Part shown: positions 34,801-46,635 of the stretch, one piece after another | How the letters are laid out: the number at the start of each line of letters is the position of its first letter | Position numbering within the stretch: position 1 is the stretch's first letter | Source: Eleusine coracana subsp. coracana | Lineage: Eukaryota > Streptophyta > Magnoliopsida > Poales > Poaceae | Reading direction: 5' to 3' | Assembly: GCA_032690845.1 (NCBI GenBank) | Contig: CM064426.1 | Span: 71,102,403 to 71,166,402 of the forward strand | DNA: 64,000 nucleotides | Program-made: the position numbers and the translations under genes | Notes under the pieces: generated by a model | What the model saw: the letters and a program-made list of their open reading frames with translations, nothing else | What the model was told of the DNA's origin: nothing | Databases searched by the model: none

Positions 34801-35058
34801 CATCATGGTTTTGGGGCTTTGAGATCGCCTTACCCACGCTGCTGAGAGCGAACTCACTGACATCCGACAAATCCTAGCAAGCGTGTCTCTTACTCCACCA
34901 GACGATGAGCGCTATCTAGTTACCTGCTCAAAACCAGGATACTCCTCAGCCACGGCGTATGTGGCTCTTCACTACTCTGATTATGTCGATGAGGATGCTA
35001 AAACAATCTGGAACACTAGGCTTCCTACTAAAGTTAAGTTCTTCGCTTGGCTCCTCTG
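31886..35058 (+). pseudogene. LINE ORF2: endonuclease and reverse transcriptase (broken)
   Basis: The endonuclease opens with KSLKCCSWNVRGLGDKKKC (31886 on) and, after a frame break, continues MGDFNLTCCPEDKN, YTWSNKRYHPTLVKLDRV and SDHVPL (32315-32704). The RT shows FGMNLQSSPGPDGF near 33240, FLKGRCISKNFVYAAELL and LEFRKAFDSVNW (33480-33716). The catalytic box reads QYANDTLIL near 33942, where YADD is expected, so one catalytic Asp is Asn. The region at 34074-34427 has the thumb-like LGLPLSPSKLR. Near 35000, TRLPTKVKFFAWLL begins the zf-RVT region, where the 35059 insertion cuts it. In life the protein nicks DNA and copies LINE RNA there; at least six breaks rule that out here. Confidence 0.85.
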
Positions 35059-36958
35059 TGCAAGCTGTGACATCCCCACCCCACGAATGACGGGGATAGT
35101 CGAATGATCGAACATCGGGTGACATCTTGATGAAGCAAGAGTCCAAAAGTACACACATATGAGCATAGAAAATTATTGTGTAATGTAAAATTTGAATTAT
35201 TATAACTTTGGTTCAGATTTGAGTATGTAAATAAGTTTGAAATTTGGTAACATAAATAGCGGAAGCAATGTATCTCACGTTAGAATCCTATCATGAAGCA
35301 CATCAAGCTTGTAGACATGCCTCATTATCAAGAAGAACACCTGCATAAAATCACATAGAGCAAAGCCCTGAGCAACTAATACTCAACAAGACTTACCCGT
35401 CAAAATGGCACGCTAAGTTCGACACCTAGCATGCAGGGGGCTGACCAAAGGTTACTGGAATAGTTGCAAAAACAACACTAATAATTGATTCTTATTTTTC
35501 ATATTTAGACAAATTAATAGCGTTCTTGCATAAAATAAACGTTGTGCAACTATACTATAGCAATCATGGTTAAAATACAATTAATAGTGATCAACTACCA
35601 TATACCGATTAATTCCCAAACTACTCGATGTTTGCTATCGAGACTCACAATTAAGCTCAGCATTTCTAACGAGGCTTATACAAACTGAACTCATACCCAT
35701 AGGATTTTGTTTGGCCTACATGCAACTAGGCTTTAATCAATTCCTACACGTAATGCACAATACATGACACACATACAGGTGATACAAAACAAAAACTTGA
35801 AAAACATAAGTGTGCACCGGGGCTTGCCTTTGGTCCGAGCAATGTTAACACACTCAAAACATAGTCAATCCATCATCTATCTCTACAGCACCAACTTCCT
35901 CGTTCTCGTTGTCGGCTCGTTTCCTAGTAAGATGATGCACCATGCAAGTCAAGGATATGACATGATAAGAAGATTTATGGAGCTTTCTTAATTAATGGAT
36001 GCGATGACATAATGCATATGGGTAGATATGCAGTGTTACTATTAAGTGTTAAATTATTTTACTATACATATTTTCTTTCTTGTCATGTGAGCAACTTAAA
36101 CAATGCAGGGAGAAAGCATCTCGATAAAATAAATAGATAGTGCCAACAATGTGCTAAGATGATCATTAGGTTGTTGTTATCTTGTTCATAGGACTTGGGA
36201 TAAAAGAAAGGATGAATCTAATTTCTTGATAAACCTTTATTTAACATGCAGGATCAAACTAATGATGTTAGGGTATAGCATGACAATATGAGCATTAAAT
36301 TATTTAATAAGAAAGGTGACTAAGCATTTAGCAAGATACTACTTAACATGACAGGATAAAGTGAGTAAATCAACTGTTGGCTATTTTCTTCATTAACTTT
36401 CTAACTACAAGTGATGAGTTATTTCCACGCAAATGGTGTCTTGATTTAATTGACAAGTAGCCTAGCATGGGCATGCAACATGATTAGCGGCTACTTAACT
36501 TAGATCATGTTTTAAAATTACAGAGAATGATACAAGCATGTTCATATATGTGTTCAAGTTACTCGTATTTACAAACTTGGCATTACTAGAGATAAAGCAA
36601 AGCTTTTACTATTAGGCATGGTTCTGGAAGATAAATACCAGGCAGAGAGAAATATGTGTGATAGGGGACATTACGCAAGATTTTTGTACCAAAGTTTAAG
36701 GCAAGAACATGCACTATTATTTACTAATGATTAAAGTAGTGCAAGGAGCAAAAATGACAATTATAGATAAAACATTAGAAAATTAAATGTGCCATTTACT
36801 GAGATGCATGCAGATGGTGAATGAACATGCATGCCAAAGTTTTAGACTTAATCCTACTTTAGGAATTAGTTATGAATTTACTTCTAGTTTTCCTTATTAA
36901 CTTTGTTCAGAAGTAAATACTTACATGCCGTGGGAGTTATCATTTTTACAAAACACTA

Positions 36959-37286
36959 CTCCCTCCATATCTAAAATAAAATTCGTTTTAACCTTCTAAC
37001 TAATTGTCCATAAAACAATTTGTTTTGACCTTTTCCCTCTATTATGGACTGTTTAGCCCTGCCAGCCATAAATTGTCTTGCAAAAAGAGTGGTCATGGGG
37101 AATCAAACTCCCACCCTCTAGTGTTAAACGCAGTGGACTAACCAGTAGGGTGTGAGCACAGTTTTGACTAATGTGGACCCAAACATTATTTAATAAGAGT
37201 ATAGAGGGAAATATATCACTTAATTAATTATACCTTGATATGCTAAATGCTGTCTAAAACGAATTGTATTTTAGATATGGAGGGAG
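36959..37286. mobile_element. Stowaway-type MITE
   Basis: A 328-bp element with terminal inverted repeats CTCCCTCCATATCTAAAATA... of about 30 bp and a TA duplication at 36957-36958 and 37287-37288. It has no coding capacity. TA target and CTCCCTCC ends are the Tc1/mariner-derived Stowaway signature. It lies inside the 35059-39651 insertion, so it is the youngest layer of that nest. Confidence 0.92.
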
Positions 37287-37559
37287 TATACACGACAGAG
37301 GAGTTCAACACATTTTAGTTTGCATTTGACAAGGTTTTATTGTATTCTGTATGGATCTTCACATTTGAGATGAACTAGTATTAATTAGAGGGCTAGCTAG
37401 CTAGCTTGCTCTGTTCTTCACGAGCACACAGCCCTGGCGAGTAGGGGTGCAGGTTTTCATTTTTATGGGTCAGTGGGTCGGCCCAAAATTCTTTAAAATA
37501 AACTAGATTTTTCTCCCACCTCATAAAGCTAATAGACCAAATGACTAGAGGGTTGACCC

Positions 37560-38640
37560 ACAACTAGCCATTGGGTATCCACCTGCATCCCTACTGGCGA
37601 GGCATCGGCAGCAATAGAAAAGAAAAATCCGACCTGCAAAGCTTGGGAATCAGGGGGTATAGGCCCAAATCGACGTGCTGGGGAGTCAAGCACCTGTGAA
37701 CTGCGCGAGGGAAGGTTTGGCTCACCCGAACTGGAGCAGTGGGCATCGAGGTGGCGGCAGCTCAATCGGCCATGGTTGATGAAGAAAGCTCGATTGGGGG
37801 CAGCTCGTGGTGGGAGAGGAAGGGGAATGACATGGAGACGACGAGGCACCTCACTGCGGTCTCTGGACGGCAGCGAGAAGGACGGGACCATCCCCCCTAC
37901 AGCTGAGACGGCGCTGCGGGCGATGCGGCCTCGGTGCCAGGCGATGGCGCGGCTGTGGCGGCCGGAGGAGAAGATGGCGAGGGCTGCCGTTGGTGCAGGA
38001 GAGCTAGCGGACCCCCAGCTCATGCGTGACGTGCGGGGAAGGCGGGGAAAGCCGTCGGCAGCCGCGGCACGACGAGCGGCTATGGACGACGGGCAGGGTC
38101 GGGACGGCTCACAGCTGCGGATGTCGTGTTCCGGCGATGAGATGCAACAAAAGGGAGGCGACATCGGCTAAACGGTCGCGCAGGAGGTAGGGGAGCTCGC
38201 CAGCGGCTGGAATCGAAGGGATCTCACTGGATCTCTGTGGGAGGGGTGGAATGGCGACAGCTGGCGATGGAGAAGAAGGACCCAAATTTGGCCGGCATAG
38301 GGCGACAGAGGGGATGGGAACGGGCCGGGAGGTGGAGGATGGGAAGGCGGCGTAGCGGGGGTGCCTGGCCGGGATGGGGAAGCGGCAGGGTGGCCGGGCG
38401 ACGCGAGCTCTCGCTCGAAGCAGCCATGGCGAGTGCTTCGGGGGAGAAGAGCAAATGGGATAGGGTGAGAAGAGAGAGGAGACCAGGGGGAGAGAACCAG
38501 GCTCTCAGGGTGGGGGGCAGTGGATCCGACCAGGGGTCGGCCGGCCGTACGCTGGCGGCCACGCGGTAGGCGATGAGTTGGCAGGGCGGGTTGTGTTTTC
38601 TCTGGGTGTATGGCAGGTGGGGTCCGCAGTGGTTTAGAAC
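37560..38640. other. GC-rich block within the AT-rich insertion
   Basis: About 1.1 kb rich in GGCGG/CGGCG, with long overlapping open frames on both strands (up to about 200 codons). These are low-complexity Arg/Pro/Ser/Ala translations without domains. It is probably an LTR promoter and leader region, not a gene. Confidence 0.55.
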
Positions 38641-39651
38641 TCCAGAAAACAAGGCCATCAACGATTTTCAAGCTAATACTTCGAGCACTAGATGAATATG
38701 TTTGCGAAATCCAAAAGTACCAGATTATAGGGTAAACGTTGTATAACAACGAGGTCCATACATGCAGAACATGCATGGCGATATCTATGTGATATGGATT
38801 TTTAAAAATGGTTCGTTGGTTAGGAAACTTAGAAAATTTCAGGTCTGGGAATTTTTCTTAACTTTTAGCCACTTTGTAACTTACATTTGGGGCATCAAAT
38901 GAATTGTTGGAAGGGAATCCATTGTATAATCTACTAAAGAAACATGTGGGGAACAGAAAAATGGAGACATGCAGGACATTCATGATCAGATCTACGTGAT
39001 ATTAAATTTTGAAAAGGGCCATTTGACTAGGAGGGCTTGAGAAGAATTTCTGAAGTCTGGATAAGCTGCAATTGTGGGTATTTTGAAATTCAAAATGAGG
39101 CATCAAACTATGTCACCGTTTAAGAAGGGTTTGACATATATGATGAGAAATAGGTGTAAAACAAAACCATGGATGATGTAGCTCAGGAAGTGAAACAGAG
39201 AGAAAATTATTCAATTTCAAAAAGTGCTATGTGACCAGAGTGACTTAGGTTGGTTTCTAAGTTTGAACTTTACTTTCAACTTAGCTTTAGTATAAATTCC
39301 AAAAAGTAATATTTATGACCTTATAAATTCAAAAAAAAATTATATGTGGTTCCTCGAGATTCCATATAATTTATGAGTATGATCTGGTTCAATGGTTGCT
39401 TATAATTGTTTAAATTTGAATTTTTAAAGTAACCCTAGTTCTGAGCTTTGTTGGATTTATTTGATTTACTAACTAATGAGATAAAATCATTATAAATTCT
39501 CCAAAATTCGTATTTGAGCCATGGATCAAGATTATGTATTTTAATTGGGTCACTTATATTAGAAAAGTTGAACTTCTAGTTCAAGGCCTATTTGACTTAA
39601 ATTCAAATAAATTCGAACTTGAGTTTAAAAATTTTTACTCCTGATTTTGTT

Positions 39652-40210
39652 TTCTTTTCTTGGCTGCCTAGGACGCAAATGAACCGCCTCAACACAAGAG
39701 CGAATCTGCTCCGCAAGACCCTCATTCAAAAAGAAGCGTCCAAGTGTGAACTCTGCTTAGACTCTGCAGAAACTACGGAACATCTCTTTGTAACATGCCC
39801 GTCAGCTGCTGCGATCTGGAGCCGCCTTGGAATCAACTTCGACCATATAGCCATCCACTCTCTGTGGGGTACCAATCACCCAAATAACCTTCCTCAATCC
39901 GTGTGGCCAGATGTTCTACTCATCGTGACGTGGTGAATTTGGAATGCAAGAAACAACCTCATCTTCCGATCCGAAGAACACAACCTCGTGCAAACTTTGC
40001 GGGGGGTCCTCCGTGACATCGAGTTATGGAGCCATCGCTACTGCACTACACGTGCTGACATGTGGCAATAACGTGACTATATTTTCCAATGTATTCCATA
40101 TGTAATCTCTCCTTGATATACCGAGCAAATCCATATACTTGGACTTGTACCTTCAGATTTAATAAATAGAGAAAGAGTAGATGGGATTCCCCCCGAATTA
40201 CTAAAAAAAA
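39652..40210 (+). mobile_element. LINE 3' end with zf-RVT domain
   Basis: Continuation of the LINE. RMNRLNTRANLLRKTLIQ-like sequence leads to CELCLDSAETTEHLFVTCPSAAAIW, the zinc-binding zf-RVT motif at the ORF2 C-terminus. A stop at 39934-39936 precedes further family-like sequence (WNARNNLIFRSEEHN). The element ends in an AATAAATAGAGAAAGAG-type 3' region and an A run at 40203-40210. Copia sequence resumes at 40211. Confidence 0.85.
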
Positions 40211-41000
40211 CTTAAAGGCCACCTCGTCGAGTTGGCGGAGGCTGACGATGTTCATCCTCAGGCGTGGGATGAGGAGACGTCACGGAACGACCGGTGCTCG
40301 CCGTTCTTGCAGACGAACGCGACCGTACCGCACCCTTCGATTTGGGCCACCGAGTCGTTGCCGAACCGTCCTGAGCACTGCCGTGTCCAAGTCGCAGCAC
40401 GCAGCTCGGGTCCCGGACATGTGGTTCAGCGCCCCGGTGTCCAGAACCCATGCCTTTGTGTCGCGGTTCCCCTTGTCTCTGAGTTGAGCGAAGACCTTCT
40501 CCTCCTGCAGCTGGATCTGGGGATTGGAGTCCACTCTCCCCGCCATGGACTTGCCACCGCCATGTGGCACCACGTCGGCGTGTGGGCGCACGGTCTCCCT
40601 CGATGAGATCGACGCCGGCGGCTAGGCCGCCGAGGCATCAGTCGATTTGGGTGGCGGCGGCGAGATCTTGATTGAGGACGAGGCGACAAAGTGGAGCAGG
40701 GCGTCCTCTTCCTCCATCGTCACATGGACTTGTTCATGTTTGGGCCGTGACCTGCACTCACGGGCCCAATGCCCCATCTTACCGCAGAGCCTGCATTTGC
40801 CGGTGGGTTTATTTGAACCCGACGGCCCACCTAACACCGCGCCTCCTCGCCCACGCCCGCGCCCTTGTCTTCCTCACTGTTCCCGCCAGAGCCGCCGCGA
40901 CGCTCTGCACCGCCGCCCGAGCCGCCGGAGTGGACCTCCGTTTCGCGCTTTCTTCTCCGCGCGTCCCAGTCCTCCTCCGTGAGACCACTTGCCTCTGCCT
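40211..41000 (-). pseudogene. Copia gag knuckle and protease fragment (5' part)
   Basis: Minus-strand frames carry the end of gag (LTEEDWDARRKKA near 40980), then the knuckle CRLCGKMGHWAREC (C-X2-C-X4-H-X4-C, 40622-40837). The protease region AWVLDTGALNHMSG follows (40280-40591). The protease frame continues to PRLRMNIVSLRQLDEVAFK at about 40215, exactly where the integrase-side fragment picks up at 29088. So this is the other half of the Copia at 27688-29088. The gag start and 5' LTR are absent, and sequence beyond 41000 is unrelated. Confidence 0.87.
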
Positions 41001-41468
41001 GCTAGCTGCATCTTGTGTTTTAGTTTGCTGCATATGTATATTAAGAGATAGAGTGAGAGATATAAATGAGCATAATGTGTTTTAGTTTACTGCATACATA
41101 TCTTATGACCTAAGCACTTGTGCACACACACAGCCCATTGATATGACTCAGGATTTTCAATCCAATGACCTTACATACTGATCCAAATAAAAATACGGGC
41201 TGATAAAAGAGATATATAAAACGTGCATGCATGACACTTTTGACAGCGAGATATATGACACGTCTGATTGTAACTACCGAGTCCATAAGAGCGGCTCAAC
41301 TAGCCCAACTAATTGTTGTTTAGTCGTTTATTATTAAGCCAGAGTACAAACGTTAGAGAGCGAGATGACGGATAAGCTAGTTTCCTGGAACAGTTCTTTA
41401 TTAGCTTGAAACAGTAGTTCAGTAGTACATGCTTTATTAGCTAGTTCTTCATTTTGCCATGATTCTTT
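41001..41468. other. Unassigned AT-rich DNA
   Basis: No gene, LTR end or repeat could be identified between the truncated Copia and the CACTA end. Confidence 0.5.
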
Positions 41469-43880
41469 CACTACCGGAAAACCTGTAGTAGCCGAGTGTA
41501 GGTTCAGTTGTCGAGCGTATTACCTCCGGCACTCGGCAAAAACATTCTTTGCCGAGTGTCTGAAGAGAAACACTCGGTAACCTTTGTCGAGTGTCCGAAG
41601 AAGAACACTCGGCATAATAGAACAAAACACTCGGCATATAAACTGTACTCAGTAAACACCACCCACATGACAAACACGCACGCGGCTTCCGTTACTTCCG
41701 TTTTTTCTCCGTCACACTTTGCCGAGTGTCGAGGGAACATACTCGGCGAAGTGTTGTTTTTTCCAAGTGTCTTAGGATACACTCGGCGAAGTGCTTTTTT
41801 TGCCTAGAGTATTTAGTGCTACTTGGCAAACACTCTCATGTTCGGTTGAGTTTACCCGCACCCGCTCGATCCATTCTCCTTTCTCTCTATCTCACTCGCG
41901 TGTGCTCTCTCTCTCTCTGTCTCTCACCGCGTCCGCCACCGCCGGCTACCCGCCCCGCACCGCCGACCCCGGGCGCCCCCGACCCCAGGCGCCGTCGAGC
42001 CCGAGCGCCTCTGAGCCGACCCCGGGCACCCCCGACCCCGACCCCGGGCACCCCCGACCCCTACCTCGGCCCCGGCGCCTCCGAGCCGACCCTGGGCGCC
42101 CCGATCCGGCGCCCCCGACCACGATGGCACATTTCCACTGCGACCACCTCATGATCTTTGATGAGGCCGGGGTCAGAAATAGTAACCCAAGTTTTTTAGG
42201 CCTCATAGTAATTATGAAGAGCCAATCTCCATTTGTCTACATTGAGATCGTTCGCATGACGATAAAGTCAGCCTTAGAGAGTCAGACGGGTGTGGAGCTT
42301 GTGACAGAGCAGATCTGCCGGTACCTTAATGATTATATGGTGATGACCTCCTCATTCGAGTGAGCCAATAAGATCATGCGAAAATGACCCTTCAACTTGG
42401 CGGCTATCATATTTCGATGTTACCAATGACGTCGGGGTATGGTTCCATTGAAGTACCCATTGATCCCACAGTTCCCAGCCACGAGAGACACTATGCAACC
42501 CCACAAATTATTAAAAATTACCAACCACTACACATTATCATAAGTGGACTGCCACCATGCTTATGGACCAACAACTACCTAATACATAGAATCTTCACTA
42601 ACATATGTGAAGTTAGCCAAGTCAAATTCAAGCTAAGTTATCTCACATTCAGCTTTTTAACATATGCACGCCCATCAACTATACCTAGGATGGCCCATAT
42701 TGGCATCTGCAAAAACTCTGTTTCCCTACTGAACATATGGCCAATTTGGCTTCTTGTACAACCAGCTTCACCGGGTGATCTACAGACAGTTCAGCCCAAC
42801 GGTAACTGCAATTACAATAAAACCTTGCTCCGATAATGTTACATTATTTTCTCTAACATTGTCACTCTTACTACAGAACCCCACCCACGACTCCGCTACA
42901 CACTATATTGGCAACAAGATGATGATGGGGATGCAGGGGCTTCCGGAACAGGAATTGCACATGAAGCAGTTCATCAGGAAGCAAGTATGCTACAACCAGT
43001 CTATACATCGCCCCCTAACTACAAACTTGAGCATCTAGACAGTCCAAAAACTGCACTCCTCATGCTAATCCTCATGCATCAAGTTACTTTATTGATGAAC
43101 CGTCGACACCATCAGGCTCGACACTATCAGGCTCAACTGGCACCCTAATACCCAAGACACCATCAAACGAACATTCCACCTCAGTACCATCGATACCATC
43201 AAGCCCAACTTCCATCGTAATACTCAAAACATCATCAAACAAAGGTTCCACTGAGATAATATGCAATACTGAATCGTAAATTTAGTTGAACTTCAATCCT
43301 TAGGTATACAATTATCGAATTAATTAAAACAATATTTCGGTCGTCTCTTTGCTAACACAGCTAAATCCAAAGATGAGGAGACGCTCGAAGGGAGACGCCG
43401 CGAGCTTGGTTGTGAAATGTTGTTGTGAACTTGAGATGTGAAGTTGTGAATGTTGTGAACTTGCGATGTATTTGAATTTATGTACCCTTTTATTTCTATG
43501 AATTTGCTTATGTGGACTTCTGATGTATTTCAACTGATGTATTTTGAACACTTTGTTGAATCTACTTTGAACTTGTTGATGACAAGGTTCATGATCTTGT
43601 GAAGGGAGATGTTTGTGAACAATAAGTTGAATTTATGTGATATTTTGATGAGATATGTGATGTATTGTTGATGCATGTGATATATTGTTGATGCATGTGA
43701 TGCTTGTTGAATGTATCAATAATATTTGTCATATTTGTGATGTTTGTGCAAGGAAAATAGAAAAAAAGACACTAAAGACACTAAATGTTGAATGTATCAA
43801 TAATATTTGTGATGTTTGTTGATGCATGTGATTTAATTTGATCCATGCTCAGCAACAAAAAGGAATGAATCAAGAATCAA
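41469..43880 (+). mobile_element. CACTA (En/Spm-like) transposon, left end, truncated
   Basis: CACTACCGGAAAA at 41469 is a CACTA terminus. The next 360 bp hold alternating CCGAGTGT and ACTCGGCA motifs (near 41491, 41530, 41551, 41590, 41610, 41630, 41718, 41745, 41780). These are the subterminal repeats that the element's DNA-binding protein uses. A CT-rich and Pro-coding GC-rich stretch follows at 41900-42120, like the 5' end of CACTA genes. No transposase domain is recognised in the remaining 1.7 kb, which becomes TG/AT-rich with TTGATGCATGTGAT repeats near 43670-43830. No inverted right terminus was found, so the right boundary is approximate. Confidence 0.7.
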
Positions 43881-43888
43881 CAAAGGCT

Positions 43889-44600
43889 TGAAGGTGCATC
43901 TAGGCCCCTAATTTTATTTTGGTGATTGGTGTCAATACAATTAAGAACGGACTAATCTTTTAATGAGAATGTGTGTAGATAATGGTCCAAAGATTGATGA
44001 CAAAATACATAGAAACAAAAAGGGGGGAAAAAGAAGATGGCAAAGGGATTCCAAGATGAAATTCAAAATATTTAAAAATTAAGCTCATGGAGTTTTTATT
44101 TCAAATTTTGAGTATAGGAAAGCTGCACTATTAAGAGGGATACAAAAGTGCGAAGCGAGGAAAAACCAAGTGCTAAATCCAATTTCCACAGCCAAATAAT
44201 TTTTCCAGGACAAAATCATCGGACTTGTCCGACCCATCGGACAAGTCCATCAGACTCCAGCATGTGTGCCAGCTTATTTCGTTGGACTTGTCCGACGGTA
44301 ATCGGACTTGTCCGACGGTCCAGGGTTCGACCCTTTAACCCAGCTCGACTTACCCCTTCGGTCAATCCTTCCTCCATTCATCTCTCTCATGTTCTCTCTC
44401 CTCAAGAACACCCCAAAGGCGACCCCAAGGTGATCTCCCTCTCCCACCGCCCATTGGAGCAAGTTTGGAGGTCAAGAGGTCCTCCTCCATCGGAGAAGTC
44501 CGAACCCCCATCGCTTTTTCAAGGATTAACCCTATTCCCCTCTCTCCCTCTTAGGGTTAGGGTTATAGGGCAATGCTAGTGCCATAATCTTTTTTGTTGC
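43889..44600 (+). repeat. Left LTR of the outer retrotransposon
   Basis: Begins near TGAAGGTGCATCTAGGCCCC at 43889. Sequence at 44052-44260 (ATTCCAAGATGAAATTCAAA onward) matches 62243-62460 closely. It contains TCGGACTTGTCCGA-type palindromes at 44218, 44284, 44302 and, just outside, 44667. The right boundary is uncertain and no clear primer-binding site was found. Confidence 0.6.
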
Positions 44601-44782
44601 ATATTTGATCCATGGGGAATGCTTCTAGTGAGTCGTAGTTGGAGTAAGATAGAGTTTGGTCACGCATCGGACATGTCCGACGACCTTCAGTTTTCTCAAG
44701 AACCTAAATTCTTCATTGATTCTCCTCACTCCTTTTCCTCACTTTGTCTCCCTCCTGACTTGTTGCTCATCTTTTTGTCAGC

Positions 44783-46381
44783 ATGTCTGATGTGGAAGCA
44801 TCCCCATTGAGGGAGAAGAGGACCAAGGCAAATGACAATCAAGGTCAAAGCCAACCCGCTAAGCGAAGGAAAGCTGTTGGTAAGCACATCCGCCGCACTA
44901 CCCTGAGAGAACCAGCCCCGAGAGAGGTGCCAGAAGAACATGAGGATCTCATCAGGGTCATGTTTCCTCCACAAGAAGTGGAAAACATTGACCGGGACAT
45001 TGTGGACTATCTACATGCCTCCATTGAGAAGTGTTCTGAAGCAAGATTGTTCAATTACTATGCTCGTGAGAAAGAAGCCATTGATCCCCATTTTTATGCT
45101 CACTTTCATGTGGATTGGTATCACTCCACCTACCTCCGCATGAAGAATGTTGTTGTTGAATCAAAGTGGCTAGACTGGAACTATATAAAGTCAAAAAAGC
45201 ATCCTCTGTTCGATCATGTGCTAGCTGCTAATGAGCATCATGGTCTTAAGGCCTTCTTGACTCTCAACTACTCTTGGAACAAGGAGATCATTTCTTAGTT
45301 CTATTCTAATGTATATTTTGAGGATAACAAGTCCATGACCTAGATGACTAATGGCACAAAGTACACCTGCTCCTTGAACCAGTTTGCTTCAATGATTGGA
45401 CTCAAGAGCTCACGTAAAGACAAGAATAAAATTCACAAGGGCAATTACATGAATGCTGAAGACATGAGGTACATGTATGTGGATCCAGATAACTAGTCTC
45501 CTCCTCTCTCCAACGGGCTAAAACCTTTCTTTTCAGTCTTGTTTCGGATCTGTAGGAGCACCTTAGCTCCAAGAGGAGGCAACTCTGACTGTATTCCTGC
45601 TTATCAGAGGGATATCTTGCACTGGGTTCATGGAAATCAGAAGTTTGATGTGTTTGACTATGTGTTTCAGGAGATGTGGGACATCTCAATCTCTCCCAAG
45701 CGTGGCTGTAGATACGCCCCGCACATCATGTTTATGATTGAGAAGATCTCGAGATTGACCTTCAACAAGGACATGAAGCATCTGAGTCTCAAACCTCAGA
45801 TTCCTTCTAACTGGACTCCCGACACCACATCTGGACAGTATTTTGGTGAAGCTCAGCCCCTGTCCTCTGCTCCATCTCCTCAGGTTCCTTGAGGTCCTTC
45901 TAGGGCCACCGGCTCATCTTGTGTTGCTCCACCGCCTCGCGGCAAGGGAAGCGGAATTATGAAGATGTTCAAGTCTCTCCTTGGCATGTGCAGGAACATC
46001 AATCAAAGGATGGATGTGATTGAGCGGAATCAAAAGATCATCATGGAGTAGATGCAATGTGAAGTTCCTCCTCCTCCATCACCTCCGACGGAAGTTTCTT
46101 ACCCACCGGCCTATGCGGATCCTACTACCGATTTCTCTACGGAGGAGATGAACTACTTTGGCTACTATCCTCCGCCTCCTCAGTTTAGCACTGGAGCCGC
46201 CTCTAGTGGACAGCATGTCTGCTTTGAGGATGATGCTGAAGAAAATGAGGAAGATGAAGATCCAGCTGCTTATGCTCTTCGTCAACGCAAAGGCAAAGCA
46301 CCGACACGTGAAGAAGAAGAAGAGGAAGAGGAAGAAGGCGATGATGATGATGATGAAGATTATGAGTACTCCGAGGGGTAG
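44783..46381 (+). pseudogene. Outer-element ORF (plant transposon-associated protein, broken)
   Basis: Begins MSDVEASPLREKRTKAND, basic and hydrophilic. It continues AREKEAIDPHFYAHFHVDWY and ALAANEHHGLKAFLTLNYSW-like sequence, a conserved segment found in many grass retroelement ORFs of unknown function. In-frame stops occur at 45296-45298 and near 45341 and 45494. After the last, NGLKPFFSVLFRICRSTLAP and HWVHGNQKFDVFDYVFQEMW follow, matching the same family. The end is Pro-rich, then strongly acidic (an E/D run, residues 85-109 of the last frame). I do not know its function. It is probably the gag-position protein of a non-autonomous Gypsy-type element. Confidence 0.55.
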
Positions 46382-46446
46382 AGACTTCATCACCTTCTAC
46401 TGATGAGGACATCACTCCTAAGGATACATGCAACACTCCTCCAATT

Positions 46447-46635
46447 TTGGACTTGCAAGGTCCAATGACTAGAGCTCGTGCACGACGACTAAATTTAGAG
46501 GTGAGCTCGTTCCTACATTCTTCATTATATGTCACTTTTGAGAATGATTTGCTACCTAATGATTATATTGTAATTAGGAACCATGGAGAGGACCAGGAGA
46601 TGATGGGAGAAGGACTTGGAGACGTGGAGGACCAG
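46447..46635 (+). pseudogene. Outer-element pol C-terminal tail, left half
   Basis: Reads LQGPMTRARARRLNLEVSSF, then NDLLPNDYIVIRNHGEDQEM and GLGDVED, the tail that follows integrase in Tat-like Gypsy elements. It is cut at 46635 by the Gypsy LTR and resumes in the same frame at 61098. With integrase and RT missing upstream, the outer element is a deletion derivative. Confidence 0.7.

Larger units (their letters stand above)
29089..35058 (+). mobile_element. L1-type LINE, 5' and central part
   Basis: Non-LTR retrotransposon inserted in the minus-strand Copia fragment between GTTGAG (to 29088) and CTTAAAGG (from 40211). It carries a knuckle-bearing ORF1 and an endonuclease/RT ORF2. It is split by another insertion at 35059-39651 and resumes to an A-rich tail at 40202-40210. 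Multiple stops and frameshifts make it inactive. No clear target duplication is seen. Confidence 0.88.
35059..39651 (-). mobile_element. 4.6-kb insertion in LINE, solo-LTR-like, family unresolved
   Basis: It interrupts LINE ORF2, whose frame resumes at 39652. Its left edge has TGTGACATCCCCACCCC from 35066, which on the minus strand is a typical LTR end (GGGATGTCACA). A GC-rich block at 37560-38640 sits inside AT-rich DNA, as promoters do in long plant LTRs. No gag or pol motif is seen, so a minus-strand solo LTR is the best guess. The other end shows no matching TG. The flanks share an imperfect phrase (TTCTTCGCTTGGCTCCTC at 35039, TTCTTTTCTTGGCTGCCT at 39652). Confidence 0.4.

Noticed and set aside
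37080..37160. tRNA-like segment inside the Stowaway MITE
   Set aside because: A phrase resembling a T-arm region is present, but no cloverleaf with acceptor pairing could be drawn.
37529..38776. 200-codon ORFs on both strands in the GC-rich block
   Set aside because: Low-complexity translations without motifs, in a context that resembles an LTR promoter.
42121..42363. Possible host exon (MAHFHCDHLMIFDE...) within the CACTA region
   Set aside because: No domain is recognised and there are no supported splice sites; it is more likely degraded transposon sequence.
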